NCBI GenBank assembly: GCA_041660925.1
Contig: JBAZVI010000005.1
Coordinates: 62,001 to 126,000 of the forward strand
DNA from: Elusimicrobiota bacterium
GTDB taxonomy: Bacteria > Elusimicrobiota > Elusimicrobia > UBA1565
Direction: 5' to 3'
Length of the DNA: 64,000 bases
The translations under genes and the position numbers were made by a program. Each line of letters opens with the position of its first letter. The first letter of the stretch is position 1. Below are positions 54,918 through 62,709 of this stretch, piece by piece. The notes under the pieces were generated by a model. The model saw nothing but the letters and a program-made list of their open reading frames with translations, was not told the origin of the DNA and did no database searches.

Positions 54918-55645
54918 TCGACCTCTCCGTCGTCATCCCGACCTACAACGAGGAGAAGCGGCTGGGTCCGGCCCTCGCCGAGACCCTCGACTACCTGCGC
55001 CGCGCGCCGGAGAGCTGGGAGGTCGTCATCGCCGACGACGGCAGCGTCGACGGCACCCGGGCCTACGTCGAGGAGCAGGCGCGCCGCGAGCCGCGCATCC
55101 GCCTCGTGCGGCTGCCGGAGAACCGCGGCAAGGGCGCGGCCGTGCGCCTCGGCATGCTCGAGGCCAAGGGACGCTGGCGCCTCTTCCGCGACGCGGACCG
55201 CTCGACCGCGATGGCCGAGTTCGACCGCTTCCGCCCGCTCCTGGCCGCCGGGGCCGACGTCGTCATCGCCTCCCGCCGGCTCCCCGGAGCGAACCTCGCC
55301 CGCCCGCAGTTCCTCCCGCGCCGCCTGCTCGGCATGGGATTCACGCGCCTGTGCCGCTGGGCCCTCGTCGAGGACGTCGTCGACTTCACCTGCGGCTTCA
55401 AATGCTTCACCGACCGGGCGAGCGCCGCCGTGTTCCCCCTTCAGCTCCTCGAGCGCTGGGGCTTCGACGGCGAGATCCTCTTTTTGGCGAAGCGCGCGGG
55501 CCTGCGCATCGAGCAGGTCCCGGTGACCTGGAACGACGAGGCGGGCTCGAAGGTCCGCGTCCTCATCGACGTGCCGCGCTCCTTCTGGGAGCTCGTCCTC
55601 ATCCGCTGGAACGCCCTGCGCGGGATGTACCGCGCGAAGCCATGA
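54914..55645 (+). CDS. GT2 glycosyltransferase, dolichyl-phosphate-glucose synthase type, 243 aa
   Basis: Motifs: LSVVIPTYNEEKRLGPAL, EVVIADDGSVDGTRAYV, NRGKGAAVRLGMLEAKGRWRLFRDADRSTAMAEF and the acceptor-site stretch DFTCGFKCFTDRASAAVF. This matches polyprenyl-phosphate glucosyltransferases. It has a 4-bp overlap with its neighbours on both sides. It may supply lipid-linked sugar to the GT-C proteins encoded downstream. Confidence 0.88.
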   Translation: MIDLSVVIPTYNEEKRLGPALAETLDYLRRAPESWEVVIADDGSVDGTRAYVEEQARREPRIRLVRLPENRGKGAAVRLGMLEAKGRWRLFRDADRSTAMAEFDRFRPLLAAGADVVIASRRLPGANLARPQFLPRRLLGMGFTRLCRWALVEDVVDFTCGFKCFTDRASAAVFPLQLLERWGFDGEILFLAKRAGLRIEQVPVTWNDEAGSKVRVLIDVPRSFWELVLIRWNALRGMYRAKP

Positions 55646-56523
55646 GGACGAGCCGCTGCCCGCTCTGCGGCGGCGAGCGCCGCTTCCACATCGAGAAGTT
55701 CGGCCGGCGCATCGACGCCTGCGCCGCCTGCGGGACGGCCGGCGTCGAGCCGCTGCCCTCCGACGCCGAGATCCGCGCCATCTACACCCTCCCCTACTTC
55801 CAGGGCGACCGCTCGCGCTACGGCTACACCGACTACGCGGCCGAGTCCGCCCAGCACGCACGGAGCTTCGCCCTGCGCGCCGCCCTGCTCGAAGAGCTGC
55901 TCCCGCGCCGCGGCGGCCCCCGCAGGGTCCTCGACATCGGCTGCGCGAACGGCTCCTTCCTCGCGGCGCTGGGCCCGGGCTGGGAGAAGCACGGCATCGA
56001 GGTCTCCGAGGACTTCCTGCGCGCGAGCCCGCCGCCGCCCGAGATCCGGATGTTCGTCGGCGACGCGCTCGACTTCCCCGAGGACCGCGGGCCCTTCGAC
56101 GCCGTCACCCTCTTCGACGTGCTCGACCACGTGCCGCGCCCGCTCGCGATGCTCGACAAGGCCGTGCGCCTGCTGCGCCCCGGCGGGGTCCTCGTCGTCC
56201 AGCAGGGCGACCGCATGAGCCTCTTCGCCCGCCTCCTCGGCCGGCGCTGGCACATCTACATCCCCCCCACGCACCTCTGGTACTTCACCCATAGCGGCCT
56301 GCACCGCTTCCTCCGCGAGCGGGGTCTGCGCGTCGCGCGCGACGTCTTCGAGCCCCGCTGGGCCTCCCTCTCGCTCTGCCTCTTCCGCCTCAGCTACATC
56401 CTCCCCTCCGGGCTCGTCGACCCCTTCCGCCGCCTCCTCGACGACACCGCCCTCGGCCGGCTCTCCGTGCGCTTCAACTTCCGCGACGTGGTCACCGTCT
56501 ACGCGCGCAAGGCGGACGCTTGA
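55642..56523 (+). CDS. zinc-ribbon class I SAM methyltransferase, 293 aa
   Basis: An N-terminal pair of CxxC motifs (RCPLCGGERR and ACAACGT) forms a zinc ribbon. The methyltransferase domain (about residues 75-200) shows motif I VLDIGCANGSFLAAL, a motif near FDAVTLFDVLDHVPRP, and LRPGGVLVVQQGD. This architecture is common among sugar C- or O-methyltransferases in polysaccharide loci. Coupled by 4-bp overlaps. Confidence 0.88.
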   Translation: MRTSRCPLCGGERRFHIEKFGRRIDACAACGTAGVEPLPSDAEIRAIYTLPYFQGDRSRYGYTDYAAESAQHARSFALRAALLEELLPRRGGPRRVLDIGCANGSFLAALGPGWEKHGIEVSEDFLRASPPPPEIRMFVGDALDFPEDRGPFDAVTLFDVLDHVPRPLAMLDKAVRLLRPGGVLVVQQGDRMSLFARLLGRRWHIYIPPTHLWYFTHSGLHRFLRERGLRVARDVFEPRWASLSLCLFRLSYILPSGLVDPFRRLLDDTALGRLSVRFNFRDVVTVYARKADA

Positions 56524-58271
56524 GGTTCTGGAACCGTCCCCTCGCGCAGGCCGCGCTCGTGAGCGCCGCGGTCCTCTCTCTCGGCCTCTGGGGCATCGGC
56601 TGGCTCCTCCCCTCTCGCGCGCACCTGGCCTGGACCCTGCCGCCGGGCCTCGACACGCCCTCCTTCCACGCCGAGCTCCAAGAGAGCTGGAAGCGCATGC
56701 ACGCGGCCCTCGGCGAGAACCTCATGCTGGCCTCGCAGGAGGCCACGAGCTTCCAGGGCCTGCAGAGCGCGCCGGGCGGCTGGACGAAGCCGCCGGCGAT
56801 CCTCCTGAACCCCATCCGCTCCTTCTACCTGCGCTCCGCCCACGACGACGAGCAGACCTTCCTCCTCCTCTTCGCGAAGATGAAGCCCCGGCAGCTCGAC
56901 TTCCGGCCGCGCATGTACCTCTACGGCGGAGGCTACCTCTATCCGCTCGGCGCCTGGATGGGCGGCTCGACGCTGCTCGGCCTGGGCCGGCTCTCGCGCG
57001 ACCTCACCGACTACTTCGCGCGCCCCGAGGGGCTCGCGGGACTCTATCTCTCCGGCCGGCTCTTCTCGCTGGCGATGATGCTCTTCGGAGCCCTCTACCT
57101 CATGGCGCTGGCCCGGCGGCTCGGGCTCACCGGCTCCGCTCCGCTGCTCGCGGGGCTCGTCTACGCGCTCTCGCCGGGGGTCCTCGTCCAGGCGCACGTC
57201 ATGAAGCAGCACACGCTCTGGCCGCTCGGCCTCCTCGCCTGCTTCCACGCCTGCCTGCTCCTCCTCGAGGAAGGCCGGATGCGGCGCTGGGCCGCGGCGG
57301 GCGCCGCGGCGGGCCTCGCGGCGGGGACCTTCTCGGTGGCCGTCTACGCCGGGCTCCTCCCCGCGGCCGCCGCCGTCCTGCGCCTGCGCCGGGGAGAGCG
57401 GTGGAGCGGCGAACTCAAGGGCCTCCTCCTGGCGGCCGGCGCGGCCGCCGCCGCCTTCTTCGCCGTGAACCCCTACTGGCTCGCCGACCTCCCCGGGGTG
57501 CGCGCAGAACTCGCGGTGCAGGCGGGCTACTCCACGCTCTCTCCCGCCGCGCTCGCGCGCTTCCTCGCGGTCCCCATGCGCCTGGCGCTCACCTGGCCCT
57601 TCGAGCTCGCCGCCTTCGCGGGCGCGTGGCTCGCCCTGCGCGCGGCCGACGACCGCCGCCGCCTGCTCGGCGCGGCCTTCCTGCTCTCCCTGCTCCCCGC
57701 CCTCTACACCGCCGCGTCCGTGCAGAGCCGCGGCATCCGCTACGTCCTCGCCTCCGTCGCCTTCGGCGCGCTCCTCTGCGCGCTCTCATGGGAGCGTCTG
57801 CGTGCCGCGCGCGCGCAGACCGCGCGCGTCCTGGCCGGCGCCGCGCTCCTGCACCTCGCGCTGAGCGCGGCCAACGTCTGCGCGAACTTCGCCGCGGCCG
57901 ACGGGCCCGCCTCGACGCATCGTCGCGCGGGACTCTGGCTCGAGGAGCACGTGCGGCCCGGGGAGAGCGTAGGTCTCTGGGAGCTGCCGCGGCCGGCGAA
58001 CTCCCCCTACTTCCGGCTCGACCGCTTCCCCCTCGTCTTCCTCGACTACCGCGACGCGGAGAAGCTCCCGCCCTCCGCCCTGCCCGACTGGATCGTCGTG
58101 CCGCAGATGCAGGTCTTCCGCCGACCCGAGGCGCTCGCCGTCCTGAAGTCCTATGGGAAGGCGGCGGACTTCGAGCCCGCGCCCCTGCTGCCCTGGCTGG
58201 GCATCCATCCGACCGCGACGACGGCGAACCCTTCCTTCACGGTCTACCGCCGACAGGGGAGGGCGTCATGA
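56520..58271 (+). CDS. multi-spanning membrane protein, GT-C-like, 583 aa
   Basis: The TTG start overlaps the previous stop (TTGA). About 11 TM helices follow a periplasmic stretch (residues 35-140) containing RMYLYGGGYLYPLGAWMGG, resembling the acceptor loop of GT39/GT83-type transferases. A soluble C-terminal domain begins around residue 455 (RRAGLWLEEHVRPGESVGLWE). No DD/DE pair is evident, so catalytic activity is less sure than for the other GT-C genes. Confidence 0.75.
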   Translation: MRFWNRPLAQAALVSAAVLSLGLWGIGWLLPSRAHLAWTLPPGLDTPSFHAELQESWKRMHAALGENLMLASQEATSFQGLQSAPGGWTKPPAILLNPIRSFYLRSAHDDEQTFLLLFAKMKPRQLDFRPRMYLYGGGYLYPLGAWMGGSTLLGLGRLSRDLTDYFARPEGLAGLYLSGRLFSLAMMLFGALYLMALARRLGLTGSAPLLAGLVYALSPGVLVQAHVMKQHTLWPLGLLACFHACLLLLEEGRMRRWAAAGAAAGLAAGTFSVAVYAGLLPAAAAVLRLRRGERWSGELKGLLLAAGAAAAAFFAVNPYWLADLPGVRAELAVQAGYSTLSPAALARFLAVPMRLALTWPFELAAFAGAWLALRAADDRRRLLGAAFLLSLLPALYTAASVQSRGIRYVLASVAFGALLCALSWERLRAARAQTARVLAGAALLHLALSAANVCANFAAADGPASTHRRAGLWLEEHVRPGESVGLWELPRPANSPYFRLDRFPLVFLDYRDAEKLPPSALPDWIVVPQMQVFRRPEALAVLKSYGKAADFEPAPLLPWLGIHPTATTANPSFTVYRRQGRAS

Positions 58272-59041
58272 GCGCCGAACCGCACCTGCTTCCGGCTGGA
58301 CACCTCGCGCAGCTCGACCGTCTGGCGCGCACCTACTGGTGGCACGTCCACCGCGCGCGCACGACGCTCATGCTCGCCCGCCGCTTCGGCGCGCCCTCGC
58401 GCGGGCGCTACGTCGATCTGGGCTGCGGCCCGGGCGCGAGCACCGCGGTGCTCGCGCAGGGCCTCCTCGCGGCGGGGCTGCGCGGACCCGAGGCGCCCGT
58501 GGGCGTGGACGTCGACGCGCGCCTCGCCGAACCGTGCCGCCGCAACGGCGTCGACTTCATCCGCGGGGACCTCGAGCGCGGCGAGATCCCGGGCTGCCCG
58601 CAGGGGATCGGCGTCTTCACCCTGCTCGACGTCCTCGAGCATCTGCGCGAGCCGGAGAACGTCCTGCTCGGCCTGCGCCCCCACCTCGCCCCCGGCGCGC
58701 TGGGGCTCATCACCGTGCCGGCGTATCCCGGGCTCTACTCGGCCTGGGACGAGCGCCTCGGACACCTGCGGCGCTACACGCGCCCGGAGCTGGCGGAGCT
58801 CTTCGACGGCGCCGGCTACCAGACGCTGTGGACGAGCCACCTTTTCTCCTTCGCTCTGCCGCCGGCCTGGGTCTCGCGCCGCCTGCTCGGCGGCGGGGGC
58901 GCCGGCGCGGAGTTCCCCGAGGTCCCGGGCTGGCTCGACGGGACGCTCAAGAGCCTCGGGGCGCTCGAGCGGGCCTGGCTGGGCATCCTGCCCGCGCCCT
59001 TCGGGACGTCGATCGCGGCCGTCGTCCGCGTGACGGGATGA
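58268..59041 (+). CDS. class I SAM-dependent methyltransferase, 257 aa
   Basis: TYWWHVHRARTTLMLARRF is followed by motif I YVDLGCGPGASTAVLAQ, then VGVDVD, FTLLDVLEHLREPENVL and LGLITVPAYPGLYSAWDERLGHLRRYT, the methyltransferase-11/23 pattern. The C-terminal helix might associate with the membrane. The ATG overlaps the upstream stop and the TGA overlaps the next ATG. Probably methylates a glycan or lipid-linked intermediate. Confidence 0.88.
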   Translation: MSAEPHLLPAGHLAQLDRLARTYWWHVHRARTTLMLARRFGAPSRGRYVDLGCGPGASTAVLAQGLLAAGLRGPEAPVGVDVDARLAEPCRRNGVDFIRGDLERGEIPGCPQGIGVFTLLDVLEHLREPENVLLGLRPHLAPGALGLITVPAYPGLYSAWDERLGHLRRYTRPELAELFDGAGYQTLWTSHLFSFALPPAWVSRRLLGGGGAGAEFPEVPGWLDGTLKSLGALERAWLGILPAPFGTSIAAVVRVTG

Positions 59042-60915
59042 CGGGCACGACAGAGGTTCGAAGAATGGCACACGAAGAGACGCCGTCGCGCTGGCCGCTG
59101 ATCCTCGTCCTGGCGGGGACCTTCCTCTCCTTCCTGCTCGCGCCGCTCTACATGAGCCACCTGCGCGCGAAAGCCGCGCGCGAGCTGCCCGCGCGATGGG
59201 AGAGCGTCGGGAACAACGGGAGCTTCGCCTACGCCTCGCCGCTGCTCATCACCGCGAAGAACATCGAGGAGGGCATCTACGCGATCAAGGTGGCCGAGCT
59301 CCTGCGCCGCGGCCTTCCCTACGACCCCTACCTCGGGGACCGCTCGCTGAAGTCCTGGCTCTTCGACTGCCTGATGTTCTTCCCGCTCGCGCCCTTCGTT
59401 CTGCTCGCCGGAGGGAGCCTCCATTGGGGCTGGGTCCTCGCGGCGGCCTCCTTCGCGACGCTCTGGGTACTGCTCTTCCAGCAGGTCCTGCGCCGCTGGA
59501 GCGGAGACGCGCGACTCGCCCTGTTGGGCGCGGTCGGATTGTTCTTCTTCATCGACTCCGTCGTCCACCTCTTCCTCGTCGTCCACTTCCCCTTGCGCGC
59601 GCTCCCCAACTGGGCCTTCCTCTTCCTCGCATACGCGACGGGCCAGGTGCAGTGGATGCGCCTGCCGACCCCGGGCATGACCGCACTGATGCTCGCGCTC
59701 GCGCTGGCGGGACTCTTCGCGCTCGCGGCTTCAGGGAAGCGCCGCCCGCTCTCCGCCCTGCTCTGCGGCCTCCTCCTTTCCCTGCTCGCGCTGGCCCACC
59801 CCTTCGAGTGGGTCTACGGAGTCGGCACGGGCGCGCTCTTCCTCGCCGCCGCCTGGGGCCTCGGAGCCGCGCCCGCGACCCTCTTCAACCTCGCCTTGGC
59901 CAACGCGGTCTCCCTCCCGCTCTCGGGCGCTTATTACGCGCTGGCCGGCCGCCTGACCCGCGACGTCGTGGGCGACGTCATCCTGCGCTGCGGGATCTAC
60001 GAGCGGGAGTTCAAGTGGCCCGCCCTCTTCTTCCTGCTCTGGGCCGCGCTGTTCTGGCGCAAGGCCCTCAAGGCGGACGGCACGCGCCGCCTGGCCTGGG
60101 GCTTCTGGGCGTCGGGAGCGTGTCTCGTCTTCTTCTCGGGAGGGATCTCTCTGCTGACGGGCTATGAGCTCCAGTTCTACGGACACCTCGCGCGCATCGG
60201 CGCCGTCGCGCTCGCGCTGGCGTCTCTGTGCTGGGCGCTCGAGCGGCCCGAACGGCTCGCCTGGGCGCGCCGGCACGCGCTCGTCCTCGTCGCCGTCGTC
60301 TTCGCCTGGGTGTTCCTGCGCGAGAAAGCCTGGTCGGACACGCACTACCGCATATTCGGCACCCCGCGCCATATGGAGGAAGGTCTCCGCTGGGCGAAGG
60401 AAAAGCTCCCGGCCGAGGCGCACCTCCTCTCGATCTCCGGCCCGACGACCCAGCAGATCGCCCTCAACGTCGGCGCCCGCGCGCTGGTCAGCGACGGGGC
60501 GACGTCCTACAGCATGCCGCTCTCGACCGAGCGCATCCTGCGCGGCTTCGCGCGCACGCTGAAGACCGCGGGCGCCGACCCGGAGCGCATCCTCGCGGAC
60601 CGCTACGACGACTTCGTCCGCAAGGACGACCTCAAGCAGCAGACGGCCTACTTCAACCGCGACGTCTCGCTGGAACGGGCCGAGGAGGCCACCTGGCCGG
60701 TCTTCCTGCTCGCCTATGAGGGCATCCGCGAGGCGAGGCGCCTGCTCCATCGCGACGAGATCCTGCGCTACTACCGCGAGGAAAAGCCGCTGCCGCCTCC
60801 CTACTGGCTCTGGGTGGGGAAGCTCGACGAGCCCTACCTGAGCGTGAAGCCCGAGAAGCGCGGCGGCCGCCTCGTCTTCGAGAACCCGGGGGTACGGATC
60901 TATCAGTTCAAGTAA
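59038..60915 (+). CDS. multi-spanning membrane protein of the polysaccharide operon, 625 aa
   Basis: The first TM helix is at about residues 20-40 (LILVLAGTFLSFLLAPLYM), followed by a periplasmic segment and about ten more helices to residue 430; the remaining 190 residues are soluble (FGTPRHMEEGLRWAKEKLPAEAHLLSISGP). The topology is GT-C-like, similar to the genes at 46383 and 56520, but no acidic catalytic pair is obvious. It is the last gene of the operon. An ATG in frame 27 bp further on is a less likely start, since 59038 gives the usual ATGA overlap. Confidence 0.75.
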   Translation: MTGTTEVRRMAHEETPSRWPLILVLAGTFLSFLLAPLYMSHLRAKAARELPARWESVGNNGSFAYASPLLITAKNIEEGIYAIKVAELLRRGLPYDPYLGDRSLKSWLFDCLMFFPLAPFVLLAGGSLHWGWVLAAASFATLWVLLFQQVLRRWSGDARLALLGAVGLFFFIDSVVHLFLVVHFPLRALPNWAFLFLAYATGQVQWMRLPTPGMTALMLALALAGLFALAASGKRRPLSALLCGLLLSLLALAHPFEWVYGVGTGALFLAAAWGLGAAPATLFNLALANAVSLPLSGAYYALAGRLTRDVVGDVILRCGIYEREFKWPALFFLLWAALFWRKALKADGTRRLAWGFWASGACLVFFSGGISLLTGYELQFYGHLARIGAVALALASLCWALERPERLAWARRHALVLVAVVFAWVFLREKAWSDTHYRIFGTPRHMEEGLRWAKEKLPAEAHLLSISGPTTQQIALNVGARALVSDGATSYSMPLSTERILRGFARTLKTAGADPERILADRYDDFVRKDDLKQQTAYFNRDVSLERAEEATWPVFLLAYEGIREARRLLHRDEILRYYREEKPLPPPYWLWVGKLDEPYLSVKPEKRGGRLVFENPGVRIYQFK

Positions 60916-60944
60916 CGTCCAGTAAGAACGTCCTTTCCTTACTC

Positions 60945-61040
60945 CCCTCCCCCACGGGGAGGGACATGGAAGGGGGCATAAACTCCGTCCCACAGGCATT
61001 CCCCCACCCCTGCCCCGCCCCGTAGGGGAGGGCAATGGGG
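60945..61040. repeat. two C-rich REP-like hairpins between convergent genes
   Basis: CTCCCCTCCCCCACGGGGAGGGA (near 60942-60964) and CTGCCCCGCCCCGTAGGGGAGGGCAATGGGGAA (near 61011-61037) fill most of the 138-bp gap between the convergent genes and could terminate both transcripts. They resemble the repeats at 23695 and 24521. Confidence 0.65.
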
Positions 61041-61053
61041 AAAAGAAACCTTC

Positions 61054-62709
61054 TTAGAACCCGGGTGCAGGCAGGACCGGCGGCCGCTCGGGCTTCGCGC
61101 TCGAGCTCTGCAGTTCCGCTTCCGAGAGGAGCAGCGAGGGCGTGACGACGCTCATCGGCAGGCGCCCCGAATCCCGGTCCAGTTCGGAATCCACGACCTC
61201 GTAGTCGTCGCCGGCCTCGGCGACGCGTTCGATGAGGGCGAGCGGGGTCCCCACCAGGTCCAGGTCCCGCACGAGGGTCCGCGCGCCGCTCGCGGCGTCC
61301 ACCAGATAGACGCGCGTGGGAACGAGACGGAAGGACTGACGGCCCGAGGTCCCCGAACGCTGGGTCCAGGAGTTGCGGCGCTGGATCCAGAGCCCGTAGG
61401 GCAGCCCCCTGGCGCGGCAGAGAGCGCGCAGGCGCGCGAGCAGGGCGTCGCGGGAGAGCGTCCGGGCCGGGCGCAGGAAGAGGTTCGATGCGCGCCCCTT
61501 GGGCAGACGGCCCGACGCCGCGCGCCCATGCCCGTTGGAGCGCAGGGCGCCGGAGAGCGGGTAGCGCGAGAGCAGGTAGTTCCTGAGCCGCCCTTTCTCG
61601 ATGAGCGTCACCGCCCGTGCCGGCACCCCCTCGTCGTCGGCCCGGTAGCCGCCCAGCAGCGCGCGGCCGCGATATTCCGAGAGGGTCGGGTCGTCGACGA
61701 GCGTGAGGAAGGCCGGCGCCACGCGGGCGCCGAGCTTGCCGCCGAAGGTCTGCGCCCCCGCGGGGTCGCGCTGCTCCTCTCCCGAGAGCCGCGCCGAGAA
61801 AGCCTCCAGCACCGCCGCGGCGACGCTGGGGTCGAGGAGCGCCGGGGCGTTGAAGGGCGCGGTCGACGGCGCCGCGCGCAGGGCGTCGATGTCTTCGAGG
61901 AGGCCCGCGGCCTCGGCCCGCAGGCGCTGCGCGGAAGGCAGGCGGTCCGCGTCGGGGGCGAGGAAGCTGCGATTGAGCGTGAGCTCGGTCCCCTCGCGGC
62001 TGAGCGCGCGGGCGTAGAGCGTCAGCGCGGCGTGACCCTCATCGAGGAGGAGCCGGGTGCCTTCGCTCGTCCACAGGCGCCGGCGGCCGCGCTCCTCCGA
62101 AAGGATGACCTCGGAGCTGGTGAGCTGGGGGCGGCGCATCCCGGCGCTGAGGGTCCGGCAGAGCGCCTCCCCCCCCTGCGCGGGGATGCGCGGGGCGGCG
62201 GGGGCCGGTTCGACGAGGACATGCGGCGGCTCGGGCGCGAGGTCGTCGCACTCATAGTCGGCCTTGCCCTTGCGCACGCGCTGCGCCTTGCGGCCGAGCC
62301 AGCCGGAGAGCGCTCCTCGGTAGTCTCGGTCGAACTGGACCCAGAGCATGTGGCGCAGAGCCTTCACGTCGCCGTCGCGCGGGAGCTGGCGTCCGCGGTC
62401 GGCGACCCACGGACCGGCGGGGTGGTTGTCGAGCTGAGGGGAACCGACGCGCAGGTCGACGGTGAGTTCGCGCTCCGCGCTCTGCACGCGGGAGCCGAGG
62501 CCGCCGAGGACGCAGCGCAGCGTGGAGCGCTCCGCGTCCGCGACCCGAGCGGCGATGAAATACGGGGCGGGGTTGTCGTCGACGCGCAGCGTCGAGGTGG
62601 CGCGCGCGATCTCGGTGCGCACCGCGACATCCAACGCCTCCTCGTCGGCCGAGGTCTCCGCGGCGCGCAGCGGCAGGGCGAGCAGGAGCAGCGGGAAAAG
62701 GATCTTCAT
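61054..62709 (-). CDS. secreted TldD/PmbA-like protein lacking metal ligands, 551 aa
   Basis: A signal peptide (MKILFPLLLLALPLRAAE) precedes an N-terminal region (DNPAPYFIAARVADAERSTLRC) and a TldD/PmbA domain: EYRGRALLGGYRADDEGVPA, LIEKGRLRNYLLSRYPLSG, RSNGHGRAASGRLPKGRASNLFL and VVTPSLLLSEAELQ. Where the partner gene has HEALGHKLEGQRQRD this protein has LEAFSARLSGEEQRD, so both zinc-binding His are lost, and the third ligand Cys is also absent. It is likely the TldE-like, non-catalytic half of a heterodimer with the product of 62706. Start overlaps that gene's stop by 4 bp. Confidence 0.85.
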   Translation of the reverse strand: MKILFPLLLLALPLRAAETSADEEALDVAVRTEIARATSTLRVDDNPAPYFIAARVADAERSTLRCVLGGLGSRVQSAERELTVDLRVGSPQLDNHPAGPWVADRGRQLPRDGDVKALRHMLWVQFDRDYRGALSGWLGRKAQRVRKGKADYECDDLAPEPPHVLVEPAPAAPRIPAQGGEALCRTLSAGMRRPQLTSSEVILSEERGRRRLWTSEGTRLLLDEGHAALTLYARALSREGTELTLNRSFLAPDADRLPSAQRLRAEAAGLLEDIDALRAAPSTAPFNAPALLDPSVAAAVLEAFSARLSGEEQRDPAGAQTFGGKLGARVAPAFLTLVDDPTLSEYRGRALLGGYRADDEGVPARAVTLIEKGRLRNYLLSRYPLSGALRSNGHGRAASGRLPKGRASNLFLRPARTLSRDALLARLRALCRARGLPYGLWIQRRNSWTQRSGTSGRQSFRLVPTRVYLVDAASGARTLVRDLDLVGTPLALIERVAEAGDDYEVVDSELDRDSGRLPMSVVTPSLLLSEAELQSSSAKPERPPVLPAPGF

